Below, in pieces: positions 18,163-26,530 of a stretch of DNA of 64,000 nucleotides. The position numbers were made by a program, and so were the translations under genes. Source of the stretch: Thalassovita litoralis (GTDB lineage: Bacteria; Pseudomonadota; Alphaproteobacteria; Rhodobacterales; Rhodobacteraceae); the NCBI RefSeq assembly GCF_900182725.1, contig NZ_FXTO01000007.1, positions 62,001 to 126,000 on the forward strand. The letters are read 5' to 3'. The notes below the pieces were generated by a model. It was not told the origin of the DNA, ran no database searches, and saw only the letters and a list, made by a program, of their open reading frames with translations. The stretch's first letter is position 1, and every line of letters begins with the position of its first letter.

Positions 18163-18612
18163 GTGCGCGGCAAAATGCTGCTTGCCAAATCTTTGGTTTG
18201 TGCGAAGAACGCCCGCATGAGGAGACAGACCACCCACAGGAAGACATTGCGCGGCTTCGGCACGCTTTTCTTGTCGTTCCTGATGGCTGTTCAGGTCACG
18301 TTTGCCTTTTTCCCCGGTGCCGCTGTTGCTTCTGGCGATGGCATACAGGTGGTCATTTGTGGCGCGGGTGGTCTGCGCACGATCACGATTGACCCGACCG
18401 ATGGCTCTGTGTCCGAAGGTTCCGGGCAGGAAGTCGTTTCCAAATGTCCGTTTTGTGTTGTTGGTCTGGCTGTGTTGTCCGATGCGCCGGATTGTGGGCC
18501 GGTCGCGGCAGTCTATACGCCAGTGCAGCCGGTTTGGCGCGTGGCATTGGATTTGCCGGATGATCTGTGTGATCGGCCCAAGGCGATTCGGGCGCCTCCT
18601 CTTTCTCTCTGA
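18163..18612 (+). CDS. DUF2946-like small exported protein, copper-locus type
   Basis: 149 residues as drawn; the more likely start is an inner methionine (MRRQTTHRK, about 18217), giving about 131 residues. A hydrophobic segment GTLFLSFLMAVQVTFAFF looks like a signal or anchor. The rest has VVICGAGG and the CPFC motif near residue 94, the pattern of DUF2946 proteins that occur next to copper receptors and copper resistance genes. The function is unknown; the cysteines could bind metal. The TonB-dependent copper receptor starts 94 bases downstream. Confidence 0.7.
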   Translation: MRGKMLLAKSLVCAKNARMRRQTTHRKTLRGFGTLFLSFLMAVQVTFAFFPGAAVASGDGIQVVICGAGGLRTITIDPTDGSVSEGSGQEVVSKCPFCVVGLAVLSDAPDCGPVAAVYTPVQPVWRVALDLPDDLCDRPKAIRAPPLSL

Positions 18613-18706
18613 CGCCAAGCTGTTTGTCCGTTTCACATGTGCCCATCTGTTGGTGGGGGCTGTGCTGCGGATGTCTTGAATACATAGAAAATCAGAGAGA
18701 TAGAGA

Positions 18707-20761
18707 ATGAAACCCTGTTATCCGGTGCGCTTGAGCGCGACCGCAGCGCTGCTGTGCAGCCTGTCCACCCTTGCATTGGCCCAAGCAGCCGAAGTTGTGA
18801 CCGATTTGGGCGAAATCGTCGTGAAAGACGATGCCGTAAAAGCCAAAGCCAGTTCGTATGAATTTACGCCTATGGGGCAAATGAGCGTCCCCGCAGCCGA
18901 TGGGGGGGCATTGCTGACCTCGGTTCCCGGCGTCACGGCGGGGCGTATGGGCGGTCATGGTCTGGAGGTTGTGATTCGTGGCCAATCGCAAAACCAGTTG
19001 AACATCATTGATGGTGGATCGTTCACCTTTGGCGGCTGTCCAAACCGTATGGACCCGCCAGCCAGCATCGCGAATGTGGCGCGGGCGGATAAGATCGTGG
19101 TCGAACGCGGCTATGCCAGTGTGACACATGGGCCGGGCGGCAGCGGCGGTACGGTCATACTGGAACGCGAAGCGCCCGAATTTGACGAAAACAAACGCTG
19201 GGCCGCTGAATTCCATTCCGGGATCGCCTCGAACGCCAACACCAAAGAGGCAGGAGGCACGTTCAGCTATGATCTGGGTAATGGCTTCTACATGGAAGCC
19301 GCCGCTGAAACGCGGACCGCGGATAATTACGAGGATGGGGACGGCAACGAAATCCGCAGCGCCTATACTCAGAAATCGGCTGGGCTGACTTTGGGATATG
19401 CCAAGGACGGCGTGGAAATTGCATTGGATCTGGAACGCGACCGGGCCGAGGATGTGTTGTTCGCCGGGGCGGGGATGGATAGCCCGCTGTCGGAAACCAA
19501 CACGATTCGCCTGCGTGGTGGGATAGATTTGAACCGTGGCGCCTTGCGTCGGATCGAGGGCAGCCTGTTCCAAAGCAACGTCGATCACGTCATGGACAAT
19601 TATTCGCTGCGCAATCCTTCGGCCATGATGGGGATGGTCTCGCCGACGACTTCGGACACGTTTGGCGGAAAGCTGGAAGCACAGTTTGAATTTGGCAGCA
19701 CCCGTGCGAAAATCGGGGTGGACCACCTGTCAAACAACCGGATGGCGCAGGGGTTCATGGGGCCGATTGCAGCGATCGAAGCCCGCGATCCCAGCCGCGA
19801 GGTGTTCTTGTCCTGGCCGGACGTCACCATCGCCCAAACCGGCGTGTATGCGGAAACCGAAACGGATCTGAATACAAAGACCTTGCTGAAGCTGGGCGCA
19901 CGCTATGATTACGTCCGGGCCAGCGCGGGTATGGCGGATGTGGTGCCGGGCGCGGCCTCGGCAACCATGACCGCGAATGATTTCTATACCGCGCAATATG
20001 GCACCACGTTCGATGATGCGCGGGAAGAACATAATTTCAGTGGTCTGGCGCGTCTGGAATACAAGCTGGACCCGGCTTCGATGGTGTTTGTCGGGCTATC
20101 GCGTTCGGTTCGCACGGCGGATGCCAATGAACGGGCGATGGCGCGGTCCAACTGGGTGGGGAACCCGGATATTAATCCGGAAAAACACACCCAATTCGAC
20201 ATTGGATATGAAACCCGGCGCGATAATTGGAGCTTCAACGCTTCGGCCTATGTGGATCGGGTTGACGATTATATCCTGCGCGATGCGTTTTCGGTGGCTG
20301 GTGTTACCACCTATCGGAATGTCAGCGCGCGCCTGAAAGGTGTGGAACTGTCCGGGTCGTGGGAACGGGACGGATGGGAGATTCTGGGCGATGCGACCTG
20401 GACCTATGGCCAAAACCGTACCGACGACCGGGCCTTGGCGCAAATTCCGCCGTTGCAGGGGCAGTTGACTGTTTCTTACGGTCAGGATTTGTGGCGGGCC
20501 GGTGCGCGGGTGAACTGGGCGTTGGAGCAGGATCGGATCGACCCGTCCCGCGATCCCGCAGCGACGCCGGGGTATACAACGTTGGACTTGTTCGGCAGCT
20601 ACAAAGTCTCGAAAAACGCTGTGCTGTTGGCTGGCGTCGATAACGTGACCGATGAAACCTATGCCAACCATCTCAGCCGGTCGAATTCATTCGATCCGAC
20701 CTTGGTGCAGGTGAATGAACCGGGGCGGACCTTTTATGTAAAGCTCGAAGCCCGGTTCTGA
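18707..20761 (+). CDS. TonB-dependent copper receptor, OprC type
   Basis: 684 residues: a signal peptide to about residue 27, a plug domain (about 30-160) and a beta-barrel ending in aromatic Phe (KLEARF). The plug has the copper-receptor block GGCPNRMDPPAS with Cys111 and Met115 (CxxxM), and the barrel has His294-Val-Met296 (HxM); in Pseudomonas OprC the same two motifs bind copper with nearly the same spacing. It should bring copper across the outer membrane using TonB-ExbBD from elsewhere. It follows the DUF2946-like gene on the same strand. Confidence 0.9.
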   Translation: MKPCYPVRLSATAALLCSLSTLALAQAAEVVTDLGEIVVKDDAVKAKASSYEFTPMGQMSVPAADGGALLTSVPGVTAGRMGGHGLEVVIRGQSQNQLNIIDGGSFTFGGCPNRMDPPASIANVARADKIVVERGYASVTHGPGGSGGTVILEREAPEFDENKRWAAEFHSGIASNANTKEAGGTFSYDLGNGFYMEAAAETRTADNYEDGDGNEIRSAYTQKSAGLTLGYAKDGVEIALDLERDRAEDVLFAGAGMDSPLSETNTIRLRGGIDLNRGALRRIEGSLFQSNVDHVMDNYSLRNPSAMMGMVSPTTSDTFGGKLEAQFEFGSTRAKIGVDHLSNNRMAQGFMGPIAAIEARDPSREVFLSWPDVTIAQTGVYAETETDLNTKTLLKLGARYDYVRASAGMADVVPGAASATMTANDFYTAQYGTTFDDAREEHNFSGLARLEYKLDPASMVFVGLSRSVRTADANERAMARSNWVGNPDINPEKHTQFDIGYETRRDNWSFNASAYVDRVDDYILRDAFSVAGVTTYRNVSARLKGVELSGSWERDGWEILGDATWTYGQNRTDDRALAQIPPLQGQLTVSYGQDLWRAGARVNWALEQDRIDPSRDPAATPGYTTLDLFGSYKVSKNAVLLAGVDNVTDETYANHLSRSNSFDPTLVQVNEPGRTFYVKLEARF

Positions 20762-21009
20762 TCGAGTAATAAGCGCGGCCCATTGGGGCCACGTTCACGC
20801 TTTGCTGTCGCCGGGGCATCCTTGGCGGCAGCATCTTTCCCTCCGGCACCCCGCTTGTCGTATAGGCCCGCATCGGCGGGGGAGGTGGCCAATTATGCGG
20901 CTTGATGGCTTTTCGGGGGCGTAGTCATCGGTGTTCGTTCGCGCTCTCTTGGCGTCGGGATGGGGCTGGGCTAGGGTTCGGCCAACAGGACAGCGAAGGA
21001 GTGCGCATC

Positions 21010-21528
21010 ATGGAAATGAATGACCAGCGGGTGATCAAGGCGGACCGGGCGACGGTTTGGGCGGCGTTGCTAAGCCCCGAAGTGCTGAAAGAATGTGTTC
21101 CCGGTGCGCAAGAGGTGACAGGCAACCCCGAAGACGGGTTCGAGGCGACCGTGGTGCAAAAGGTTGGCCCGGTGAAGGCGACCTTCAAGGGGCAGGTGAC
21201 GCTGTCTGATATGGTCGAACTGGAAGGGTTGACCCTGACCGGCGAAGGCAAAGGCGGGGCTGCCGGGTTTGCCAAGGGCGGGGCTAAGGTCACGCTGGCG
21301 GATGCCGAAGAGGGCGGAACCCTGTTGAGCTATGACGTCGAAGCCAAGGTCGGGGGAAAACTGGCCCAATTGGGAAGCCGCCTGATTGATGGCTTCGCCA
21401 AGAAAATGGCGGACGAATTTTTCACCCGCTTCCAAGATGCGCTGGAAGGCCCGGACGAAGGCGAAGACGCTGCTGACGAAGACGAAGGTCAGAAAAAGGG
21501 TTGGTTCAGCAAGTTACGGGGAAAATAA
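21010..21528 (+). CDS. CoxG/SRPBCC family protein
   Basis: 172 residues from ATG 21010, which has GAAGGAG upstream; a longer open frame runs to 20902 but lacks family sequence. The start MEMNDQRVIKADRATVWAAL and LKECVPGAQEVTG are typical of the carbon monoxide dehydrogenase subunit G family, a lipid- or quinone-pocket fold implicated in CO dehydrogenase assembly or membrane attachment. The last 25 residues are very acidic (about residues 146-164). No coxMSL genes are nearby, so the CO link is only by family. Confidence 0.85.
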   Translation: MEMNDQRVIKADRATVWAALLSPEVLKECVPGAQEVTGNPEDGFEATVVQKVGPVKATFKGQVTLSDMVELEGLTLTGEGKGGAAGFAKGGAKVTLADAEEGGTLLSYDVEAKVGGKLAQLGSRLIDGFAKKMADEFFTRFQDALEGPDEGEDAADEDEGQKKGWFSKLRGK

Positions 21529-21638
21529 CGGCACGCGGATCAGTTTCCGCATCTGACGCAAAAATTTGGGGCCGGGTTTGGCAGGTGCGAACCCGGCCCT
21601 TCTTGTTTGTCACTGTCCGACATTCTACATGGGCCTGT

Positions 21639-22433
21639 ATGAAACGCTTTATCCCCTTTCTGAAAACGCCCCCGCGTGTGGCGGTGATCCGGCTGCAAGG
21701 TGTCATTGGCACCGGGCGCGCCCCGTTGAATGATGCTGCTTTGGCCCCGGTCATTGAACGCGCTTTTCGCAAGGGGAAACCCAAGGCGGTCGCGCTGATC
21801 ATCAATTCGCCGGGGGGATCGCCCGTACAATCGGCGCTGATTGCCGCGCGTATCCGCCGTCTGGCGGATGAAAAACAGGTGCCAGTTCACGCCTTTGTCG
21901 AGGACGTGGCCGCATCTGGCGGGTATTGGCTGGCGGCGGCGGCGGATCATATCTGGGCCGATTATGGGTCCATCGTCGGGTCGATTGGTGTGATTTCTGC
22001 CGGATTTGGCGCGCATGAATTTCTGGCAAAGCACGGGATCGAACGGCGGGTTTATACCTCGGTCAAATCCAAGTCGATGCTGGACCCGTTCAAACCGGAA
22101 AAACCTGAAGACGTGGACCGGCTAAAGGAAATTCTGGGGGATATGCACAAGGGGTTTGAAACCTATGTGCGGGACCGCCGGGGGGCCAAATTGGCGGATG
22201 ACCCGGATCTGTTTACCGGGCGTGTTTGGCTGGGCGAAAAGGCACAGGCCTTGGGCCTGATTGACGGGCTGGCCCATGCCGAGCCAAAGCTGAAAGACCT
22301 GTTCGGGGACAAGGTGAAATTCATCCGTTACGGGCGTAAACGGGGGCTGTTGTCCCGGTTTGGCGCTCAATTGGCCGATGACGCCCTGACGGGTATCGAA
22401 GAACGCGCAGCCTATGCGCGGTTCGGGCTGTGA
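21639..22433 (+). CDS. S49 family (SppA-like) peptidase
   Basis: 264 residues. The catalytic serine lies in DVAASGGYWLA (about residue 95), preceded by the NSPGGSPVQSA loop, and the likely lysine base is in YTSVKSKSMLDPF (about 147). SppA-type enzymes degrade cleaved signal peptides. There is no clear N-terminal membrane anchor. ATG at 21639 was chosen because upstream residues have no homology pattern. The stop is followed after one base by a small zinc-ribbon gene. Confidence 0.88.
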   Translation: MKRFIPFLKTPPRVAVIRLQGVIGTGRAPLNDAALAPVIERAFRKGKPKAVALIINSPGGSPVQSALIAARIRRLADEKQVPVHAFVEDVAASGGYWLAAAADHIWADYGSIVGSIGVISAGFGAHEFLAKHGIERRVYTSVKSKSMLDPFKPEKPEDVDRLKEILGDMHKGFETYVRDRRGAKLADDPDLFTGRVWLGEKAQALGLIDGLAHAEPKLKDLFGDKVKFIRYGRKRGLLSRFGAQLADDALTGIEERAAYARFGL

Positions 22434-22434
22434 C

Positions 22435-22602
22435 ATGATCCTGAAAGCGGTCACATTTTTCCTGATTGGCATGGCGGTTCTGGCCATGTTCGGAAAGCTG
22501 CGCTTGCCGGGGCAAAAGAAATTGCAATCCAAACGCTGCCCCCAGTGCGGGCGGTTCAAGATCGGGTCGGGGCCATGCCCCTGCCGCAAAGGAGTTCGCT
22601 GA
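22435..22602 (+). CDS. Small membrane protein with zinc-ribbon cysteines
   Basis: 55 residues. One membrane segment (about residues 4-21) is followed by a short basic tail with CPQCGRF and CPC, four cysteines that could hold a zinc ion. It starts one base after the S49 peptidase stop and ends three bases before the antiporter gene, so it is sandwiched in an operon. I do not know a function; tight spacing supports it being real. Confidence 0.75.
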   Translation: MILKAVTFFLIGMAVLAMFGKLRLPGQKKLQSKRCPQCGRFKIGSGPCPCRKGVR

Positions 22603-22605
22603 GAT

Positions 22606-23553
22606 ATGGATTGGGTATATGCCGGATTGGGCCTTGTGATCCTGCTTCTGGCCGGGGATGCCTTGGTCAAAGGGGCGGTGAACCTTAGCCTGCGGGTGGG
22701 GATTCCGGCGCTGATTGTCAGCTTGACGATTGTGGCCTTTGGCACATCTGCACCGGAATTGCTGATTTCCATCACCGCCGCGCTGGAAGGTGTGCCGGGG
22801 ATCGCATTGGGCAATGTGGTTGGGTCCAATACGGCCAATATCCTGTTGGTTTTGGGGATTCCGGCCCTGTTGGCAACGATGCACAGTTCTGAATGCGAAA
22901 CCCGAAAAAGCTATGTCATGATGATGGCGGGGTCGGTGCTGTTCATTGCCTTGGCCTTCATGGGGCCGTTTTCTTACGCCAGTGCCGGGATTTTATTGGT
23001 GGCGCTGGGGTTCGTTCTGTACGACGCCATTCGGGATGCCCGCGCCCACCGTGCCGCCGGGCAGGATGCGGAACTGGAAGAACCCGAAGGCGCGGACCCG
23101 GATATGCCGTGGTGGAAAATCGGGATGTTTCTGGCTTTGGGTTTGGTTGGTTTGCCGCTGGGGGCCAATCTGCTGCTGGAAGGGGCGGTTAGTATCGCGC
23201 GTGATTTTGGCGTCAGCGAAACCGTGATTGGGCTGACGCTTGTGGCGGTTGGGACATCTTTGCCGGAACTGGCGACAACCGTGATGGCGGCGCTGCGGCG
23301 TCAGGCCGATGTGGCTTTGGGTAACGTCATTGGGTCCAATATATTTAATTTGCTGGCAATCATCGGTATTGCCGCGCTGGTCAGCCCGATCCCTGTGGAC
23401 CCGCAATTCCTGCGGTTTGATTTGTGGGTGATGCTGGGCGCTTCGGCATTGCTGTTCCCGTTTGTGTTCCTGAAATGGAATATCACTTGGGTCTGGGGGC
23501 TGATCCTGACCGCGCTGTATGGCCTGTATGTTCTGGCTGTGTTGATCATCTGA
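22606..23553 (+). CDS. Calcium/sodium antiporter (CaCA family)
   Basis: 315 residues, about ten membrane segments. The two inverted alpha repeats that form the ion site are clear: GTSAPELLIS...GNVVGSNTANILLV (about residues 46-88) and GTSLPELATT...GNVIGSNIFNLLAI (about 218-256). The family exchanges Ca2+ for Na+ or H+, E. coli YrbG being the nearest well known type. An acidic cytoplasmic loop (EEPEGADPD) lies in the middle. It follows the small zinc-ribbon gene. Confidence 0.92.
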   Translation: MDWVYAGLGLVILLLAGDALVKGAVNLSLRVGIPALIVSLTIVAFGTSAPELLISITAALEGVPGIALGNVVGSNTANILLVLGIPALLATMHSSECETRKSYVMMMAGSVLFIALAFMGPFSYASAGILLVALGFVLYDAIRDARAHRAAGQDAELEEPEGADPDMPWWKIGMFLALGLVGLPLGANLLLEGAVSIARDFGVSETVIGLTLVAVGTSLPELATTVMAALRRQADVALGNVIGSNIFNLLAIIGIAALVSPIPVDPQFLRFDLWVMLGASALLFPFVFLKWNITWVWGLILTALYGLYVLAVLII

Positions 23554-23567
23554 GGACGGAGACAGAT

Positions 23568-24347
23568 ATGCCCCTTGCACTGGTGACTGGTGGCGCGAAA
23601 CGGCTGGGCCGGGCGATGGCCGAATATCTGGGGGCGCGGGGCTATGATGTGGCCGTGCATTATTCCAGTTCCGAGGACGAGGCGACAGAGGTCGTCGCCG
23701 CCATTCGGGGCATGGGGCGGGCGGCCCATGCGTTTCACGCGGATCTGCTGGACGAAGCGCAGACACAGGCCTTGATGCCCGTTGTGGCCGCGCATTTTGG
23801 GGCGCCTGTGACCTGTTTGATCAACAATGCCTCGATCTTTGAATATGACCGTCTGGAAACCGCCAGCCGCACAAGTTGGGACCGGCATTTTGAATCGAAC
23901 CTGCGCGCGCCGTTCGTGTTGACGCAGGCGATGGCGAAACATGTTCCGCAGGCGGTGCCGGATGACACCGGCGAACCAAGGGCGCAGGGGTTGGTGGTTA
24001 ATATGATCGACCAGCGCGTGCGCAAGCTGACACCGGAATTTATGACCTATACCTTGGCCAAGATGGGGCTGTGGGCGTTTACCCAGACCGCTGCACAGGG
24101 ATTGGCCCCGCATGTACGGGTCAACGCGATTGGACCGGGGCCGACGCTTCGGGGGGGGCGGCAGACCGAAGATCACTTTCAGCGCCAGCGCGAGTCGACG
24201 ATTTTGCAACGTGGTGCAAACCCGTCTGATGTGACGGCGGCGCTGGGGTTTTTGATCGATTCCCCTTCGGTGACAGGGCAGTTGATTTGCGTTGATGGCG
24301 GTCAACATTTGGGATGGAAAACCCCGGATATTCTTGGGGTTGAATAG
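23568..24347 (+). CDS. Pteridine-reductase-like SDR oxidoreductase
   Basis: 259 residues from ATG 23568, which has GGACGGAG upstream; the longer frame upstream overlaps the antiporter gene. Cofactor motif TGGAKRLG (8-15), NNAS near residue 87, and active site YTLAK. The usual catalytic serine is replaced by aspartate in VVNMIDQRV, the arrangement of pteridine reductase PTR1/FolM. It may reduce dihydrobiopterin- or dihydromonapterin-like pterins or dihydrofolate. No folate genes adjoin it in this window. Confidence 0.85.
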   Translation: MPLALVTGGAKRLGRAMAEYLGARGYDVAVHYSSSEDEATEVVAAIRGMGRAAHAFHADLLDEAQTQALMPVVAAHFGAPVTCLINNASIFEYDRLETASRTSWDRHFESNLRAPFVLTQAMAKHVPQAVPDDTGEPRAQGLVVNMIDQRVRKLTPEFMTYTLAKMGLWAFTQTAAQGLAPHVRVNAIGPGPTLRGGRQTEDHFQRQRESTILQRGANPSDVTAALGFLIDSPSVTGQLICVDGGQHLGWKTPDILGVE

Positions 24348-24646
24348 CATTTCAAAAGTATCTTTAGAAAAGTTGTGCACCGCTCACGGTTCCGTTACGG
24401 AAGCGTTACAAAAGTGCTAATGATTTCAATGTTTTGCTATAGGTGTAAAAATATATCGTTAAAAATCATATGGTTATTTATGCGCCTAAAAAATAGGCAA
24501 ATCGCCGAAACCGCTTTGAGACAAGGAAAAATCGCGGATACCCATAAGTTATCGGCAGAGTTATCCACAGGTTTCGTGGAAGGTTTCGCTCTTGCCCCTG
24601 ATGCGTAAAGATTGCAGCCATATTCAAGAATCATAACGTCTGAACA
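24348..24646. other. AT-rich gap with DnaA-box-like repeats before uvrC
   Basis: This 299-base gap has no gene. Bases 24411-24500 are markedly AT-rich. At 24547-24570 two 12-base units stand in tandem, AGTTATCGGCAG and AGTTATCCACAG; the second contains TTATCCACA (24561-24569), a perfect DnaA box, and the first contains a two-mismatch version. One GAATC (CcrM-type GANTC) site lies near 24628. It could be a replication origin, a DnaA-controlled promoter for uvrC, or both. Confidence 0.4.
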
Positions 24647-26530
24647 ATGCCGGAAACCGATCCCAACCGCAGCGCGGAAAAACAGCCTTTGACGGGTCAT
24701 GCCCTGATCCAGTCCTATCTGAAATTACTGGATGCCTCGCCGGGGGTTTACCGGATGCTGGATGCACAGGCGCGGGTTCTGTATGTGGGCAAAGCACGCA
24801 ACCTGCGGGCGCGTGTGTCGAATTATGCGCGGCGCACCGGGCATTCCGAACGGATCGCGCGGATGATCCGCGAAACCGCCTCGATGATGTTTCTGACCAC
24901 GAAAACAGAAACCGAAGCGCTGCTGCTGGAACAGAACCTGATCAAGCAGCTAAAGCCGCGCTATAACGTGTTGCTGCGGGACGATAAGTCTTTTCCGAAT
25001 ATTTTGGTGACGACCGGCCACGCCTTTCCGCAGATCAAGAAACACCGGGGCGCGAAAAAGGAAAAAGGGGCCTACTATGGCCCATTCGCCAGCGCGGGGG
25101 CGGTGAACCGGACGCTGAACCAATTACAGCGCGTGTTCTTATTGCGGAATTGCCCGGATTCACAATTCGACACCCGGACGCGCCCGTGTCTTCTGTATCA
25201 AATCAAACGCTGTTCTGGCCCATGTGTCGGCAAGGTTAGCGCAGACGATTATCGTGCATCGGTCAAGGATGCGCAGCAATTCCTGTCTGGTCGATCGACA
25301 GGCATTCAAGAAGCCCTTGCCGCGCAAATGATGGAAGCCTCGGACGCGATGGAGTTTGAACGGGCCGCCGCATTGCGGGATCGTATCCGGGCGCTGACGC
25401 AGGTTCAGACGGCGCAGGGTATCAACCCCCATACAGTGACCGAGGCCGACATTGTGGCGCTGCATCTGGAAAGCGGGCAGGCCTGTGTACAGGTGTTTTT
25501 CATCCGGGCCGGGCAGAATTGGGGCAATCGGGATTTCTATCCGCGTGTTGGCGAAGGGATCGAAGCCGCCGAGGTGCTGGAGGCATTTTTGGGGCAGTTC
25601 TACGATACCAAGGAGCCCCCGAAACAGGTGATCCTGTCCCATCCCATCGAAAATGCCGACCTGATGGAACAGGCGTTGAGCCAGAAGCTGGGGCGCAAGG
25701 TTGAATTGTTGGTGCCGCAGCGGGGCGAAAAGGCGGAACTGGTGTCCGGGGCCGCGCGGAATGCGCGGGAAAGTCTGGCGCGGAAAATGTCAGAATCGGC
25801 GGCGCAGTCAAAGCTGCTGGCGGGGCTGGCCGATGCCTTTGGGCTGGATGGTCCACCGCAACGGATCGAGGTTTACGACAACTCGCATATTCAGGGGACC
25901 AATGCGGTTGGCGGCATGATCGTGGCCGGGCCGGACGGGTTCATGAAAAACCAGTACCGCAAATTCAACATCCGGGGCGATGATCTGACCCCCGGCGATG
26001 ACTTTGGCATGATGAAAGAGGTGCTGACCCGCCGCTTCAAACGATTGCTGAAAGAAGACCCCGACCGGGACAAGGGGCTGTGGCCTGATCTGTTGTTAAT
26101 TGACGGTGGCGCGGGGCAGGTGTCCGCCGTGATGGAAATTATGGAGGAGTACGGGGTCGAGGATATTCCGATGGTCGGTGTCGCCAAAGGCGTGGATCGT
26201 GATCACGGCAAAGAAGAATTCCACCGTTCCGGCCAGCGTCCCTTTGCGCTGCGGATGAACGATCCGGTTTTGTATTTCGTGCAACGTTTGCGGGACGAAG
26301 CGCACCGTTTTGCCATTGGCACCCACCGCGCCAAACGCGCCAAATCCGTGGGGGTAACCCCGCTGGACGAGGTGCCGGGCGTCGGGGCCACGCGGAAACG
26401 GGCGCTGTTGGCGCATTTCGGGTCGGCCAAGGCGGTCAGCCGCGCAAACCTTGCGGATCTGAAGGCAGTTGATGGCATTTCCGATGCGCTGGCCGAAGCC
26501 ATTTATGGGTTTTTCCACGAAAGCGGCTGA
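24647..26530 (+). CDS. uvrC: Excinuclease ABC subunit C
   Basis: 627 residues. UvrC makes both incisions in nucleotide excision repair. The GIY-YIG nuclease is at the N-terminus (GVYRM, then [13 protein letters not shown], about residues 32-55), the UVR motif ([15 protein letters not shown] type) is near 232-248, the RNase-H-like nuclease begins near [15 protein letters not shown] with LLIDGGAGQ, and a helix-hairpin-helix ends the protein ([11 protein letters not shown]). Complete length. The upstream AT-rich gap with DnaA-box sequence may carry its promoter. Confidence 0.97.
   Translation: MPETDPNRSAEKQPLTGHALIQSYLKLLDASPGVYRMLDAQARVLYVGKARNLRARVSNYARRTGHSERIARMIRETASMMFLTTKTETEALLLEQNLIKQLKPRYNVLLRDDKSFPNILVTTGHAFPQIKKHRGAKKEKGAYYGPFASAGAVNRTLNQLQRVFLLRNCPDSQFDTRTRPCLLYQIKRCSGPCVGKVSADDYRASVKDAQQFLSGRSTGIQEALAAQMMEASDAMEFERAAALRDRIRALTQVQTAQGINPHTVTEADIVALHLESGQACVQVFFIRAGQNWGNRDFYPRVGEGIEAAEVLEAFLGQFYDTKEPPKQVILSHPIENADLMEQALSQKLGRKVELLVPQRGEKAELVSGAARNARESLARKMSESAAQSKLLAGLADAFGLDGPPQRIEVYDNSHIQGTNAVGGMIVAGPDGFMKNQYRKFNIRGDDLTPGDDFGMMKEVLTRRFKRLLKEDPDRDKGLWPDLLLIDGGAGQVSAVMEIMEEYGVEDIPMVGVAKGVDRDHGKEEFHRSGQRPFALRMNDPVLYFVQRLRDEAHRFAIGTHRAKRAKSVGVTPLDEVPGVGATRKRALLAHFGSAKAVSRANLADLKAVDGISDALAEAIYGFFHESG

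Noticed and set aside
21010-21528. CO dehydrogenase cluster
   Set aside because: Only the CoxG-like gene is present; coxMSL are not in the window.
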